Assembly (NCBI GenBank): GCA_045106955.1
Contig: JBGCFO010000020.1
Coordinates: 1-64,000, forward strand
Origin: JBGCFO01 sp045106955
GTDB lineage: Bacteria > Pseudomonadota > Alphaproteobacteria > Rickettsiales > Rickettsiaceae
DNA: 64,000 bases
Reading direction: 5' to 3'
Part shown: piece after piece, positions 38,787 through 48,933 of the stretch
How positions within the stretch are numbered: the stretch's first letter is position 1
Layout: each line of letters begins with the position of its first letter
Notes under the pieces: generated by a model
Told to the model about the DNA's origin: nothing
The model's database searches: none
Seen by the model: only the letters and a program-made list of their open reading frames with translations
Translations under genes and position numbers: made by a program

Positions 38787-39497
38787 TTATTCTATATTAA
38801 GTCTAGTTAAAACATCTTGATATGTTTTAATAACTTGTTTTGAATTACCATCTTCAATCATTTCAAAGCTTAATTTATCATTAGTTGATGCATCCCATAA
38901 TCTAGAGTTATCAAAACTAATTTCATCTGTTAATATCACTAAAAATTGATCTCCATTGAACATAACTCCAAATTCCAACATTAATTCAACTAATCGAATG
39001 TTTCTTGAAATAAATATTCCTGTTAAACAATCGTAAATCCTTAGTGCTTTTTCTTTTAATTCTTCTATTTCTTCTCTTGATAGCCATTTTAAGGTAATAA
39101 GTTGCTCTTCATTTATTACAGGATATTTCTTGTTATTTTTGATTATGAAATCAATCATAGGCTTATTAAAAACATAACCATTTTCTATGCCACATTCTTC
39201 ATGATACCTGCCACATGCAACGCTAGCTATAGCAATTTTAATTGGTACAATATCAGCAAAATATATTATCTGCTCACGCATATTAACCTTTTCAATAAAA
39301 TGTGTTTCTATTCCAATAGAGTTTAATTTATTCATTAAAAATGAAGAGAGATGATTGTTGAGTACTCCTTTGCCAGGTATTTCAATAGTTTTATCTTCTT
39401 TTATTTTAAAGCAATCATTGAATGACATTATCAAAGAACTTTCATTTTCGATTTGATACAGAGCTTTACTAGATCCTTGGTATATTTTTTCTTTCAT
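38787..39497 (-). CDS. purC: phosphoribosylaminoimidazole-succinocarboxamide synthase
   Basis: SAICAR synthetase, joining CAIR and aspartate in purine synthesis. The 236-aa protein begins KIYQGSSKALYQI (the ATP-grasp entry YxGxxKxxY) and has HFIEKVNMREQIIYFADIVPIKI, and RNIRLVELMLEFGVMF and LVILTDEISFDNSRLWD, the last containing the D-E-x-S-x-D-x-x-R-x-W-D signature. No other purine gene is in the window, so the pathway may be partial. Confidence 0.93.
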   Translation of the reverse strand: MKEKIYQGSSKALYQIENESSLIMSFNDCFKIKEDKTIEIPGKGVLNNHLSSFLMNKLNSIGIETHFIEKVNMREQIIYFADIVPIKIAIASVACGRYHEECGIENGYVFNKPMIDFIIKNNKKYPVINEEQLITLKWLSREEIEELKEKALRIYDCLTGIFISRNIRLVELMLEFGVMFNGDQFLVILTDEISFDNSRLWDASTNDKLSFEMIEDGNSKQVIKTYQDVLTRLNIE

Positions 39498-39535
39498 ATT
39501 TCATTGTATTATTATTTTCTTATCTAGTAGCATTT

Positions 39536-40174
39536 CTAAAATATAAAACTGTATAAATATTTCATAAATGCTACACCTAAAATTAAAAATAATAAAGCGA
39601 TAATTACTCCAATAATAGAAATTAAAACTCCAGCGATAATGACCAATCCATCTTTATTTATTAAACCTAAGGACATTACAGATATTCCAAGAGCCGGTAT
39701 TGCATTGGTAAAAGGAATTGGTAATGATACAGATATAGAGCAAATTATTGATATAAAACCAATAAATTGTTCGCAGTATACAGATTCAGAAAATGATAAT
39801 CTTCTTTTAGTGTATTTTTCTACAATTATAATAGTTGGTAATATTTTTTGACTCATCATTATCAACAAAGAGTTTTTTAATTGATATTGAGTAAATTTTT
39901 TAGGTAGTTTCACTTGCTTATACCCCATTAGCATTTGAAATGATAGTATAATTAAAGGCATGCCAAAAATTGTTGTAAATCCAGGCGGATATGGCAAAGG
40001 AATAGCGACTGGTAATGAAAAAATGATTATCGCTAGCAATAAGCTATTTTCTTGAAACTGGGATAGTAAATCCTGTATTTTTGTCTTTTCATTGCTAGGT
40101 TTATCAAGAAACGATCTTAAAGTTTCTGAAAGGTAAGTATCTACTAATTTATGACCTGGTTTAAAAATTTGCAT
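39536..40174 (-). CDS. ExoD-family membrane protein
   Basis: A 212-aa protein with about four to five hydrophobic helices and the ExoD core: LSQFQENSLLLAIIIFSLPVAIPLPYPPGFTTIFGMPLIILSFQMLMG, followed by SVSLPIPFTNAIPALGISVMSLGLINKDGLVIIAGVLISIIGV. ExoD-type proteins were first linked to exopolysaccharide production and are otherwise uncharacterised. The start codon directly abuts a TTAGAT hexamer repeat. Confidence 0.85.
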   Translation of the reverse strand: MQIFKPGHKLVDTYLSETLRSFLDKPSNEKTKIQDLLSQFQENSLLLAIIIFSLPVAIPLPYPPGFTTIFGMPLIILSFQMLMGYKQVKLPKKFTQYQLKNSLLIMMSQKILPTIIIVEKYTKRRLSFSESVYCEQFIGFISIICSISVSLPIPFTNAIPALGISVMSLGLINKDGLVIIAGVLISIIGVIIALLFLILGVAFMKYLYSFIF

Positions 40175-40197
40175 TAGATTTAGATTTAGATTTAGAT
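40174..40197. repeat. hexanucleotide tandem repeat (TTAGAT)x4 at the exoD start
   Basis: Four perfect copies of TTAGAT (40174-40197) plus TTT. On the minus strand the ATCTAA repeats run right up to the exoD start codon, so changes in copy number would move the ribosome site by six bases without changing the frame. Simple sequence repeats in this position can tune translation. Confidence 0.8.
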
Positions 40198-40324
40198 TTT
40201 TAAATTAAAAATATTATCGAAGATAATGATGCATATATTAAAATATGTCATTATAATAATATATAAAATGATAGACTGCAAACTTTTCAAGTTAAATCAA
40301 AGCTTTATCTTGTTTTGCATCTTC

Positions 40325-40768
40325 TTATATTGATCTGACTTTTTCTACAATCTTTTTTCCAATTTTGCACATTAATTTTATTTTTTCGAGATCAATAACA
40401 CCAAATGTTGATATTTGTATTGCAGTATTTGCCATTATCTCTATTACAGCTTTAGCAACCGCTCTTCTTTTGGAGTTGCTTTTGCCAAATAATTTTTCTA
40501 TTTGATTTGAAAATTTTTCTATCACATTTTGTAGAACTTCCTTTACTGTTTTGCTAAATTCTTTAAATGTAGATATTACATTTTTCATTGTTTTATTAAA
40601 TCTTTCAGAAAAGTTAGAATTATTTTCTACATAAGGTTTATTAGATTCTATTTCAAAGGCATGCATAGTTGATTCAATAAATTTGCTACATTGATTTGGC
40701 TCAGTTATTGCTTTGCTAATACTTTCAACCAATTCAATAGTGATATCTTCTACCTCTGTTTTAGACAT
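40325..40768 (-). CDS. hypothetical protein (147 aa), helical orphan
   Basis: I do not recognise it. It has no N-terminal signal peptide; the sequence is largely alpha-helical, Lys- and Glu-rich, with heptad-like stretches at about 58-90 (FNKTMKNVISTFKEFSKTVKEVLQNVIEKFSNQIEKL). A semi-hydrophobic patch, MANTAIQISTFGVIDLEKI, follows at about 111-129. It has an isolated position between exoD and FTR1 and its own 156-base upstream gap. Could be an effector or a regulator; nothing decides between them. Confidence 0.55.
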   Translation of the reverse strand: MSKTEVEDITIELVESISKAITEPNQCSKFIESTMHAFEIESNKPYVENNSNFSERFNKTMKNVISTFKEFSKTVKEVLQNVIEKFSNQIEKLFGKSNSKRRAVAKAVIEIMANTAIQISTFGVIDLEKIKLMCKIGKKIVEKVRSI

Positions 40769-40924
40769 ATATAATCATATTATTTAATTTGAAACTTCTT
40801 TAAATTATATGTTATGTAATATAAATTGAATATTGAATAATTAATATATTAACTAATTTTAATTTTTTAAGGTAAAAATACCACCAATTGCTATATTTTC
40901 ATGGATAATTTTAGAAACAATGAT

Positions 40925-41746
40925 TTAATGATTAGCTTTACTAAATTTATATAATTTGGCACAGGTTATTGCGATTAAAATAGTAGAAATATAAAATATT
41001 CCTTCAAGCATAGAAGGTCTTGCATTGTAGCCAATTATACTGTGTAGAATTTTACCTAAATTACTATTATTTGAAATTAACCACGCACTATCCCATAATT
41101 CTTGAGAATAAGTTGACGATGATACTAAACCAGATGATACTAATATACCCGCTGCTTCTGAAGCTAGTGATGCGGCGATAAAGATAAGTAATGTTGAAGA
41201 TATTTTGAAGATATATTTTATAGGTAGTTTTATTAAACCAAAATATATTGTAATTCCACATCCAATTCCAAGTATAGCTCCAAATATTAAACCTAATAGA
41301 TAATTTATATACTCAGATCCATGAGTTATTGCTATGCTATAGCTAAAGAGTATCATTTCAGTTATTTCTCTTGTAATAGCTGAGGCGATTAATACTACTA
41401 AGCCAAAGTAACTTGCATTACTTTGCGATATTTGATCTGAGATCTTGGTAATATTACGTTTTAATTTAACATTAAAATTCTGCATCCATGTTATTGTATA
41501 TAATATCAATAACACCGTAATTAGCATTATGACAGTGTTAAATATCTCATCTCCAAAACCATCAAAAGCACTTGATATATTATGAATGAATAGAATGATC
41601 AATGTAGCTAGAATTGCACCTACGATAACTCCAATAAAAATATATCGCTTTGATTTTGGTAGATTCTTTGTCAATGCAAGCATTACACTAAGTATTATTG
41701 CAATTTCTAAAAATTCTCTAAAAATTACTATCGCTATTTTTAACAT
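40925..41746 (-). CDS. FTR1-family iron permease
   Basis: A 273-aa inner-membrane protein of about seven helices with the two iron-binding R-E-x-x-E motifs: REFLE (10-14) and REITE (about 125-129). FTR1/EfeU proteins import ferric iron oxidised at the surface. The second gene of the pair, a cupredoxin, overlaps it by 29 bases, as in other FTR1-cupredoxin operons. No EfeB peroxidase is present here. Confidence 0.92.
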   Translation of the reverse strand: MLKIAIVIFREFLEIAIILSVMLALTKNLPKSKRYIFIGVIVGAILATLIILFIHNISSAFDGFGDEIFNTVIMLITVLLILYTITWMQNFNVKLKRNITKISDQISQSNASYFGLVVLIASAITREITEMILFSYSIAITHGSEYINYLLGLIFGAILGIGCGITIYFGLIKLPIKYIFKISSTLLIFIAASLASEAAGILVSSGLVSSSTYSQELWDSAWLISNNSNLGKILHSIIGYNARPSMLEGIFYISTILIAITCAKLYKFSKANH

Positions 41747-42095
41747 TATTTTCTTTTACTATAAGATATCCATTAGCTGTTTCTTCGTGAAATTCACCAA
41801 AAAAATAATATTTACCATTTTTAAGTGGCGCTAGTATTATTGTTGAAGATGATTTTGGAGGGATAATTTTTTCTCGTTTTAAATCAAAACTTTCAAATTC
41901 TTCCATCGTATTATCTTGATTATGAACAGTAATACGAATTTTTTTTCCAGGTTCTACCTCTATGACATTTGGAGAAAATACATGATCTTTGATTGTGATA
42001 TCAATCTCTATTACATTATTTGCAATAATTTCTGAATGAGATAATAATGTAAAAATCATCATTATTCCAAAAGTGCGAAATATCTTTATTATCAT
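41718..42095 (-). CDS. periplasmic cupredoxin-domain protein (FTR1 partner, EfeO-like)
   Basis: A 125-aa protein with a signal peptide (about 1-24) and one cupredoxin domain. VIEIDITIKDHVFSPNVIEVEPGKKIRITVHNQDNTMEEFESFDLKREKIIPP and KNGKYYFFGEFHEETANGYLIVKE are close to the N-terminal cupredoxin domain of EfeO; the final FxGEFHxxTAxG is the family signature. It probably binds copper or iron and delivers metal to the FTR1 permease. It is upstream of FTR1 and downstream of the CoxF-like ORF. Confidence 0.9.
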   Translation of the reverse strand: MIIKIFRTFGIMMIFTLLSHSEIIANNVIEIDITIKDHVFSPNVIEVEPGKKIRITVHNQDNTMEEFESFDLKREKIIPPKSSSTIILAPLKNGKYYFFGEFHEETANGYLIVKENNVKNSDSNF

Positions 42096-42123
42096 ACATA
42101 AACCTAATTTTTTACAATTATTA

Positions 42124-42252
42124 TTAACTAGATAATTTAATAATTGCGGTAAAATATAATATTACTATCATTGCGATTAAAATTGCAAAAACAGCATAAT
42201 TCTTATTTCTTTGATTTCTCTGAAGATATCTAGTTTTTACTTCTTTTTTCAT
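42124..42252 (-). CDS. CoxF-like small membrane protein overlapping the dnaE end
   Basis: A 42-codon frame on the minus strand, ATG 42252 to TAA 42124-42126, overlapping the last codons of dnaE by 23 bases in another frame. The basic RYLQRNQRNKNYA segment is followed by a single membrane helix (VFAILIAMIVILYFTAIIKL). This basic-R-N-R-N then hydrophobic ...LY[FV][TV][AI]I pattern resembles CoxF, a small protein encoded near cytochrome-oxidase assembly genes in alphaproteobacteria. Here the neighbour is a metal-handling pair (cupredoxin and FTR1), not cyoE or ctaG. Too short for ordinary ORF calling. Function by analogy only. Confidence 0.45.
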   Translation of the reverse strand: MKKEVKTRYLQRNQRNKNYAVFAILIAMIVILYFTAIIKLSS

Positions 42253-45200
42253 TTTCCATTGTTTGTTTATTGTATTGATTTAAAAATGTAATTTGCTCTG
42301 CATTTAACGAATAGGAGCTTTCCATGTTGATTTTTATATCAAAATATTTATTCAGTCTGTAAGTAATCGAAATTTTAGTGTTTTTATATGTTAATGTTTT
42401 TGCGCATTTTAGTAAAGAAAGAATTTGATCTAAAATCGATTCATTATCTATTTGTAATTCAAGAGTAAAATTATAATATTTAATCATCGAATTAATATCA
42501 ATAAACCTTTCCGGAGTTAATCGATAAAGACCGTTATTGTCTTTGAATACATCGCAATATACAACTATTATTGTTTTAACATTTAAAAGATGATTGTATT
42601 CTTGCAGCATTTCCTTCTTAAAAATTGTGATATCAAAAACACCGTATTGGTCAGATAACTGTAGACTTACAAAACTACCTCTAGCAGACATTCTAGTATC
42701 TTTTTTTAAAATTACTCCAGCTATTTTGAGTTTGCTAAATCCAAATTCTATATCGTTTTTGATGTGCCTTGTATCCTTGATATTGCATAAATTTATGACA
42801 TTTTCATATTCATACAAAGGATGATTATGTATAAAAAACCCAAATACATCAAATTCAAAAAAAGCTTTTGTTGAATAATCATATTCATTTAAATTAGATG
42901 AAGATAGTTCATATGTATTTTTCACTGGTATTAAACTGTATTGATTTGAGTGTTGTTCCATATGGTATGATTCTGCATATGACATTAATTTTGATATATT
43001 GACTATTAATTGATGCCGATTATTATGCAAACTATCAAAACATCCAGCCTTAATAATGTGTTCTAACGTCCTGCGATTTAACGATTTTGGCTCTATACGC
43101 TGTATAAAATCAATAACAGATTCAAATTTTCCATTGCGTTCTCTTTCTTGTACTATCGATTGGGCAAACGCTATACCGACATTTTTTATAGCTCCAATTC
43201 CATAAGTTATACTTTGAGATTGATCTTTATTTTGAATGTTACTTGCTGTAAATTTTGCATCAGAAAGATTGATGTCTGGCGCAATAATCTCAATACCAAA
43301 TTCTTTTGCCTCTTCTAAAAAAATGATTAATTTATGGTGATTATGAATATCTAAATTTAAACAAACTACCAAAAATTCTGCTGGGAAATTAGCTTTAAGA
43401 TAAGCAGTTTTATATGATATTACGGCATATGCAGCTGCATGCGCTTTATTAAAACCATATCCTGCAAATTTTGATACCGCTTCAAACACCTCCTTGGCTT
43501 GTTCTTTATCAATTCCATTATCTTGCGCTCCACGAATAAAGATTGCTTCTTGATCGTCCATTTCAGCTCTAATCTTCTTACCCATCGCTCTACGCAATAA
43601 GTCTGCGCCGCCAAGTGTGTACCCTGCAAATACTCTAGCGATTTCTAAAACTTGTTCTTGATATATAATGACACCATAAGTACTCTCTAGAATCGGTTTA
43701 AGAATAGAATGGATATAATTTGGCTGAGACTTTCTATGTTTACAAGCAATATATGTTGGGATATTCTCCATAGGGCCAGGTCTATATAAAGCTCCAAGAG
43801 CTATTAAATCATTTATAGAATCTGGTTTAAGACGTTTTAGATTATCCTTCATTCCAATGCTTTCAAACTGGAACACGCCACTACTACAACCTTTTGATAA
43901 TATTTCATATGTCAATGAATCATCAAAGCGACAATGCTCTAAATCAACATTGATATTACGTTCTTTTAGTAGTTCTACACAGTTATTAATTACAGTTAGA
44001 GTTTGCAATCCAAGAAAATCAAATTTCATTAATCCTGATAATTCAGAATATTTCATTGAATATTGTATGATAAGCATATCAGAATTCATGTCCTGATATA
44101 GAGGAACTACATCTAATAAATTTGTACTTGAAATTACAATGCCAGCTGCATGAACTGACGCGTGTCGATTAAGACCCTCTAGATCTAAGGCTTCATATAT
44201 AACTTGCTTAATTAAATCTTCGTTACCAGGTAGATTATAAAGACCTTTTCCATTATAGGCATTTTTTAGCTCTGCAACATCATTAATTGCTCTTGTTATT
44301 GTAACTGGGTTTACTGCATCAAAAGGAATTAATTCTGTGATATAATTTGCGTATTGATATGGCAATCCTAGGACTCTCGAAACATCTTTAATCACAGCCT
44401 TGGCTTGCATTTTACCAAATGTAATAATCTGACCAACCTTGTCATCCCCATATTTTGATCTGACATAGTTTATTACTTCTTCTCGACGCTCTTGGCAAAA
44501 ATCAATATCAAAGTCTGGTAGAGATACACGTTCTGGATTTAAGAATCTTTCGAAGATTAGTCCAAATTTTATTGGATCTACTTCTGTAATGAACATGCTC
44601 CATGCAACTATTGAAGCTGCTCCAGATCCTCTGCCAGGACCTACTGCAATATTTTGAGATTTACTCCATTTTATAAAATCAGATACTATTAGGAAATATC
44701 CTGCAAATCCCATTTTACAAATAATATCTAATTCATATTCTAGTCTTTGAAAATACACATCTTGATTTATTTGATCTTCATTAAACTCCTTTAAATGATT
44801 TAATAAACCTTTGTGCGATAGTTTTCTTAAGAGGTTATTTTCATCGACATTAGAATCATTGTCGGAAAATTTTGGTAGCATTGGGGATCTAGTTTCAGCC
44901 ATAATGCTGCAACGTTGAGCTAAATGCATAGTATTTTCTAATGCTTCTGGTAAATAATTAAATAATTTACTCATTGCATTTGCATTTTTAAAGTTAAATT
45001 GGCTTCTATCTAATTTATGATCAAGATTGTCCTTTGTATAAGATTTTGAAATACATAATAATGTCTCATATGATTTTTGATTTTTTGGTTCTACAAAAAA
45101 TGTATAGTTAGTCGCGATTAATGGTATCTTATTATCGTAAGCAAGATTTAAATAAGCATTTTCTATATATCGTTCATCATCAAAACCATGGCGCATAATT

Positions 45201-45724
45201 TCAAAATAAAAACGATCTCCAAATATTTTAAGTAAATTTGAGCACCATTTGCTAGCAAGGTCTAAATTATTCGCTAACAGCGATTGTCCAATTATGCCTT
45301 TTGTATATCCAGATAACAAGATCAGTCCATCGTTACATTTATCTAAATCTTGTAATGTTATATGATTGCAGATTTTTCTATCATTTTTTATAAAACCATA
45401 ACTAGTGAGTTTTAGTAAGTTTTGATAACCAATTTTATCTTTTGCAACAACCAATATTTCAGCAAAATCATTTAATGATGATTCTCTACTAGAAGAAGAT
45501 TGATATTTAAGTTTTAATACCGCGCCATGAATTGGTTGTATATTTTTTGAATTAGCCGCTAAAGCAAATTCAAGAGCTCCAAACATATTACCATTGTCAC
45601 TGAGGCATATTGCTGGCATTTTATTAGCAATTGCGCAATCAACAATTTTATTTACAGTTAAGCCGCTTTCTAAAAAGGAGTAATCGCTAGTTAGACGAAA
45701 ATGAATAAATTTATTATCAATCAT
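42230..45724 (-). CDS. dnaE: DNA polymerase III alpha subunit
   Basis: The replicative polymerase catalytic subunit. The PHP domain begins FIHFRLTSDYSFLESGLT; the palm has the metal-binding VSLPDFDIDFCQERREEVI (about 400-418) and GPGRGSGAASIVAW; later are HASVHAAGIVIS, the YGVIIYQEQVLEIARVFAGYTLGGADLLRRAMGKK region and VSKFAGYGFNKAHAAAYAVISYKTAYLKANFPAEF. An OB domain is near 960-1060. Length 1164 aa is normal. Its ATG is directly after the nuoH stop with no gap, so dnaE is the last gene of a nuoG-nuoH-dnaE run. Confidence 0.97.
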   Translation of the reverse strand: MIDNKFIHFRLTSDYSFLESGLTVNKIVDCAIANKMPAICLSDNGNMFGALEFALAANSKNIQPIHGAVLKLKYQSSSSRESSLNDFAEILVVAKDKIGYQNLLKLTSYGFIKNDRKICNHITLQDLDKCNDGLILLSGYTKGIIGQSLLANNLDLASKWCSNLLKIFGDRFYFEIMRHGFDDERYIENAYLNLAYDNKIPLIATNYTFFVEPKNQKSYETLLCISKSYTKDNLDHKLDRSQFNFKNANAMSKLFNYLPEALENTMHLAQRCSIMAETRSPMLPKFSDNDSNVDENNLLRKLSHKGLLNHLKEFNEDQINQDVYFQRLEYELDIICKMGFAGYFLIVSDFIKWSKSQNIAVGPGRGSGAASIVAWSMFITEVDPIKFGLIFERFLNPERVSLPDFDIDFCQERREEVINYVRSKYGDDKVGQIITFGKMQAKAVIKDVSRVLGLPYQYANYITELIPFDAVNPVTITRAINDVAELKNAYNGKGLYNLPGNEDLIKQVIYEALDLEGLNRHASVHAAGIVISSTNLLDVVPLYQDMNSDMLIIQYSMKYSELSGLMKFDFLGLQTLTVINNCVELLKERNINVDLEHCRFDDSLTYEILSKGCSSGVFQFESIGMKDNLKRLKPDSINDLIALGALYRPGPMENIPTYIACKHRKSQPNYIHSILKPILESTYGVIIYQEQVLEIARVFAGYTLGGADLLRRAMGKKIRAEMDDQEAIFIRGAQDNGIDKEQAKEVFEAVSKFAGYGFNKAHAAAYAVISYKTAYLKANFPAEFLVVCLNLDIHNHHKLIIFLEEAKEFGIEIIAPDINLSDAKFTASNIQNKDQSQSITYGIGAIKNVGIAFAQSIVQERERNGKFESVIDFIQRIEPKSLNRRTLEHIIKAGCFDSLHNNRHQLIVNISKLMSYAESYHMEQHSNQYSLIPVKNTYELSSSNLNEYDYSTKAFFEFDVFGFFIHNHPLYEYENVINLCNIKDTRHIKNDIEFGFSKLKIAGVILKKDTRMSARGSFVSLQLSDQYGVFDITIFKKEMLQEYNHLLNVKTIIVVYCDVFKDNNGLYRLTPERFIDINSMIKYYNFTLELQIDNESILDQILSLLKCAKTLTYKNTKISITYRLNKYFDIKINMESSYSLNAEQITFLNQYNKQTMENEKRSKN

Positions 45725-46735
45725 TTATGTATCAGTGATCATTACAACAAATGATGTTAATACTAGCCAGAATAATGTCAATGGTAAAAATACTTTCCAA
45801 CCCAAATACATTAGCTGATCATATCTATATCTAGGCAAAGTTGCTCTAATCCATAAAAAACAAAATAGCAATGCAGATATTTTAATAATAAACCATAATG
45901 CAGGTGGTATAAACTCTAGAGCTTCAATGTTAAACGGTGGTAAATATCCTCCAAGAAATAGTATAACAGTCATTGCGCTTACTAAAATCATATTTGCATA
46001 CTCACCTAAGAAGAATAGGGCAAAAGTCATAGATGAATATTCAACATTATACCCAGCAACAAGTTCAGATTCAGCCTCTGCTAGATCAAATGGTAAACGA
46101 TTAGTTTCTGCTAAAACTGAAATAAAAAATACTACGCACATAGGCAATAGCAATAGATTCATAAACCATGGCATAGTTCTATTTGCTTCAACTATGTCAA
46201 TTAAATTCAAACTTTTTGTTATAACCAATACTATGACAATAACAAGGCCAATTGAAACTTCATATGAAATCATTTGTGCAGAAGAGCGAATAGCTCCTAA
46301 GAAGGCATATTTCGAATTACTAGACCAACCAGCTATAATGATTCCATATATACCTAAAGATGAAATAGATAATAAATATAAAATACCTACATTGATATTA
46401 GATATAACAAAATACGGGCTAAAAGGAATAACAGCCCAGGCAACAATGCTTAGAACAAAAGTGATTATCGGAGCTAAAATAAACAAAATTTTATCAGCAG
46501 AAGTTGGTATAATTGTTTCTTTAAAAAGAAGCTTTAAAGCATCGGCGATTGGTTGTAGCAATCCAAATGGCCCCACTACATTAGGCCCTTTTCTCAGTTG
46601 CATTAATCCTATAACGCGACGCTCTGCGTAAGTTAAATATGCCACGGCTATAAGCAATGGTATTAGAACTAGAAGAATTTTAAATATAATACCAGCAAAG
46701 AGCAATGTATACTCCGTAAGAAATTCTATTATCAT
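45725..46735 (-). CDS. nuoH: NADH-quinone oxidoreductase subunit H
   Basis: Membrane subunit of complex I at the quinone entry. About eight helices; signature blocks [40 protein letters not shown] and [29 protein letters not shown], and [23 protein letters not shown], are intact. ATG 46735 ([12 protein letters not shown]) is the likeliest start; in-frame ATG 46750 and TTG 46765 lie upstream inside nuoG's end. nuoI is missing from the next position, where dnaE stands instead. Confidence 0.95.
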   Translation of the reverse strand: MIIEFLTEYTLLFAGIIFKILLVLIPLLIAVAYLTYAERRVIGLMQLRKGPNVVGPFGLLQPIADALKLLFKETIIPTSADKILFILAPIITFVLSIVAWAVIPFSPYFVISNINVGILYLLSISSLGIYGIIIAGWSSNSKYAFLGAIRSSAQMISYEVSIGLVIVIVLVITKSLNLIDIVEANRTMPWFMNLLLLPMCVVFFISVLAETNRLPFDLAEAESELVAGYNVEYSSMTFALFFLGEYANMILVSAMTVILFLGGYLPPFNIEALEFIPPALWFIIKISALLFCFLWIRATLPRYRYDQLMYLGWKVFLPLTLFWLVLTSFVVMITDT

Positions 46736-46736
46736 A

Positions 46737-48788
46737 TTATTTGCATTCATCTTTATGAGTTTCAATACATTTTGCCATTGTCACTGAATGTTTGGTTATA
46801 ACATCTGTCATATAATAGTTTGTTTCTATTGTTTGAATTGGATGTGTATTATCATACTTCTCATCATTCCAATCGCTATAAGATATATCGCAATTGATTG
46901 TTTGATTTATATTAGCAAAGATCTTTGAATATTGAGACATAAGAGCTCTTATATCTTCAATGCTATTTATTTTAAGATTGATATTTAATACTTGCGCTAA
47001 TTCATTGATCGCTAGCCAATCAGGTTTTGCTTCACCTAATGGTTCAATAGCTTTTCTAGAATATTGCGGTCTTCCTTCAAGATTAACAAATATTCCGTCT
47101 TGTTCACTATAAGCTGCAGTTGGTAATATTACATCCGCATTATACGCCCCTACATCGCCATGATGTCCTTGATATATAACAAAGGCAGATGAAAATGCGC
47201 TCATATCTACATCGTCAGATCCAAGTAAGTACACACATTTAATTATATTGGATTTAGTTTTACGTAAGATATGTTCAATATTATCATCGTCCCTTTGTAC
47301 GAATCCTATATCATTAGCTCCAATAATAGATGAATGATTATGCATTATATTAAAACCATTCCAATCATCTTTAACTATGTTGTATTTATCTACAATCTTG
47401 TAAATTATGTTAAATAAAGCTTTTGCATCTTTTCTGGAGTATAATCCATCTCCTATTATTATCATTGGCTTTTTAGCTTCTTTAAGCTGCTTAGAAAATG
47501 CATGTTTTTCATTTAATATTGATTCAAGAAGATCAGGGGAATGTCCTAGCTCTTGTATTTTGTATGTTTGATCGTTAGATTCACCAATTCTTGCAACATG
47601 CATTGAACCAGATCTTTGCGCTTGACCGATTTTAGTGTTTATAATAGGTGCAGTATGTCTTGGATTCGATCCTATAAGCAAACATAAATCAGATTGATTA
47701 ATATTTGCAATTTCAGTGTTGAATAAATAATTGCCTCGTGATTTGCAATCAATTACATAATTAAATTGATTAGCTGTGATATTATCGCAATTTAAGATCT
47801 TAAGTAGGTTTTTTAATAAAAACATAGGCTCAACAGGAACCAGCTTACCAGCTATTGCAGCTATCTGATTACCTTCTAATGTACTAATACGTTGTTTTAT
47901 AGTTTCTAAAGCCTCTTGCCAAGATGTTTTGATTAATTTACCATTTTTACGTACATATGGATAATCTAGACGTTGATATTTAAGACCATCATAAGAAAAA
48001 CGAATTTTATCTGAAATCCATTCTTCATTAATTTCATCATTAGGATTTGGCAATATTCGCATTACTTCATTTCCTATGGAATCAATGCGTATATTCGAAC
48101 CAACAGCATCCAAGATATCTATAGAATTGGTTTTTTTTAATTCCCAACTGCGCGCCTTGAATTCGTAAGGTTTAGATGTTAGAGCCCCAACTGGACAAAG
48201 ATCAATAATGTTTCCAGATAATTCAGATGCAAGTGTTTTTTCTAAATAATTAGTTATTTCCATATGCTCACCTCTGTATAAAGCTCCTAATTCCTCTACT
48301 CCAGCTACATCAGTTGCAAAACGTATACATCTTGTGCAATGTATACATCTATTCATTGATGTCTTGATCAGGGGTCCTAAATCTTTATTTTCAACAGCTC
48401 TTTTATTTTCCTTAAATCTGTTTTTTATAGCTCCATATTTAAAAGCCTCATCTTGTAGATCGCATTCACCTCCTTGATCGCAAATAGGGCAATCTAGAGG
48501 ATGGTTAATTAGCAGTAACTCCATTATTGCTTCTCGAGTTTTTTTTACCTCTTGAGTATTTGTGTGTATTACCATCCCATCTTGAACCATTGCGGCACAA
48601 GACGCTATTGGTTTAGGTGATTTTTCCATATTCACTAAGCACATCCTGCAGTTGCCTGCAATTTTTAGCTTTTTATGATAGCAGAAATGTGGAATTTCTA
48701 TCCCAACCCTATTACAAGCCTGCATGACTGTTATTCCAGACTCTATTTCGTGTTCTATATTATCTATAATAATTTTGATCATACTCAT
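46737..48788 (-). CDS. nuoG: NADH-quinone oxidoreductase subunit G
   Basis: Iron-sulfur subunit of complex I. N-terminal [2Fe-2S] domain with [26 protein letters not shown] (Cys pattern), the 4Fe-4S motifs [16 protein letters not shown] and [21 protein letters not shown], then a molybdopterin-oxidoreductase-like domain that has no cofactor. The 683-aa length matches rickettsial and mitochondrial NuoG rather than the longer enterobacterial form. It is the first gene of the leftward run, with a 145-base divergent region to pyrH. Confidence 0.96.
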   Translation of the reverse strand: MSMIKIIIDNIEHEIESGITVMQACNRVGIEIPHFCYHKKLKIAGNCRMCLVNMEKSPKPIASCAAMVQDGMVIHTNTQEVKKTREAIMELLLINHPLDCPICDQGGECDLQDEAFKYGAIKNRFKENKRAVENKDLGPLIKTSMNRCIHCTRCIRFATDVAGVEELGALYRGEHMEITNYLEKTLASELSGNIIDLCPVGALTSKPYEFKARSWELKKTNSIDILDAVGSNIRIDSIGNEVMRILPNPNDEINEEWISDKIRFSYDGLKYQRLDYPYVRKNGKLIKTSWQEALETIKQRISTLEGNQIAAIAGKLVPVEPMFLLKNLLKILNCDNITANQFNYVIDCKSRGNYLFNTEIANINQSDLCLLIGSNPRHTAPIINTKIGQAQRSGSMHVARIGESNDQTYKIQELGHSPDLLESILNEKHAFSKQLKEAKKPMIIIGDGLYSRKDAKALFNIIYKIVDKYNIVKDDWNGFNIMHNHSSIIGANDIGFVQRDDDNIEHILRKTKSNIIKCVYLLGSDDVDMSAFSSAFVIYQGHHGDVGAYNADVILPTAAYSEQDGIFVNLEGRPQYSRKAIEPLGEAKPDWLAINELAQVLNINLKINSIEDIRALMSQYSKIFANINQTINCDISYSDWNDEKYDNTHPIQTIETNYYMTDVITKHSVTMAKCIETHKDECK

Positions 48789-48818
48789 TTAAATTAAATT
48801 GATATGACGCAACATCTA

Positions 48819-48872
48819 TTGTCTATTGCTTTTAATCTACAATAGTATATTATTACCGTAAATAAGCAATAG
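48819..48872. promoter_or_regulatory. divergent nuoG/pyrH control region with an inverted repeat
   Basis: CTATTGCTT (48823-48831) is exactly complementary to AAGCAATAG (48864-48872). Between them and reading towards pyrH, TTGTCT (48819-48824), an 18-base spacer and TAGTAT (48843-48848) make a moderate sigma-70 promoter. The repeat half-sites flank the -10 and could be an operator. Confidence 0.4.
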
Positions 48873-48933
48873 TAATAACACTTTTTACAAGAGAAATTAT
48901 ATTATATGAAGTGCAAGAAATTAGATTGTGTAA

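Noticed and set aside
45927..46631. 234-codon open frame on the plus strand opposite nuoH
   Set aside because: It lies wholly antisense to a strongly conserved gene, has no family similarity or ribosome site, and its composition is that of a reversed membrane-protein frame.
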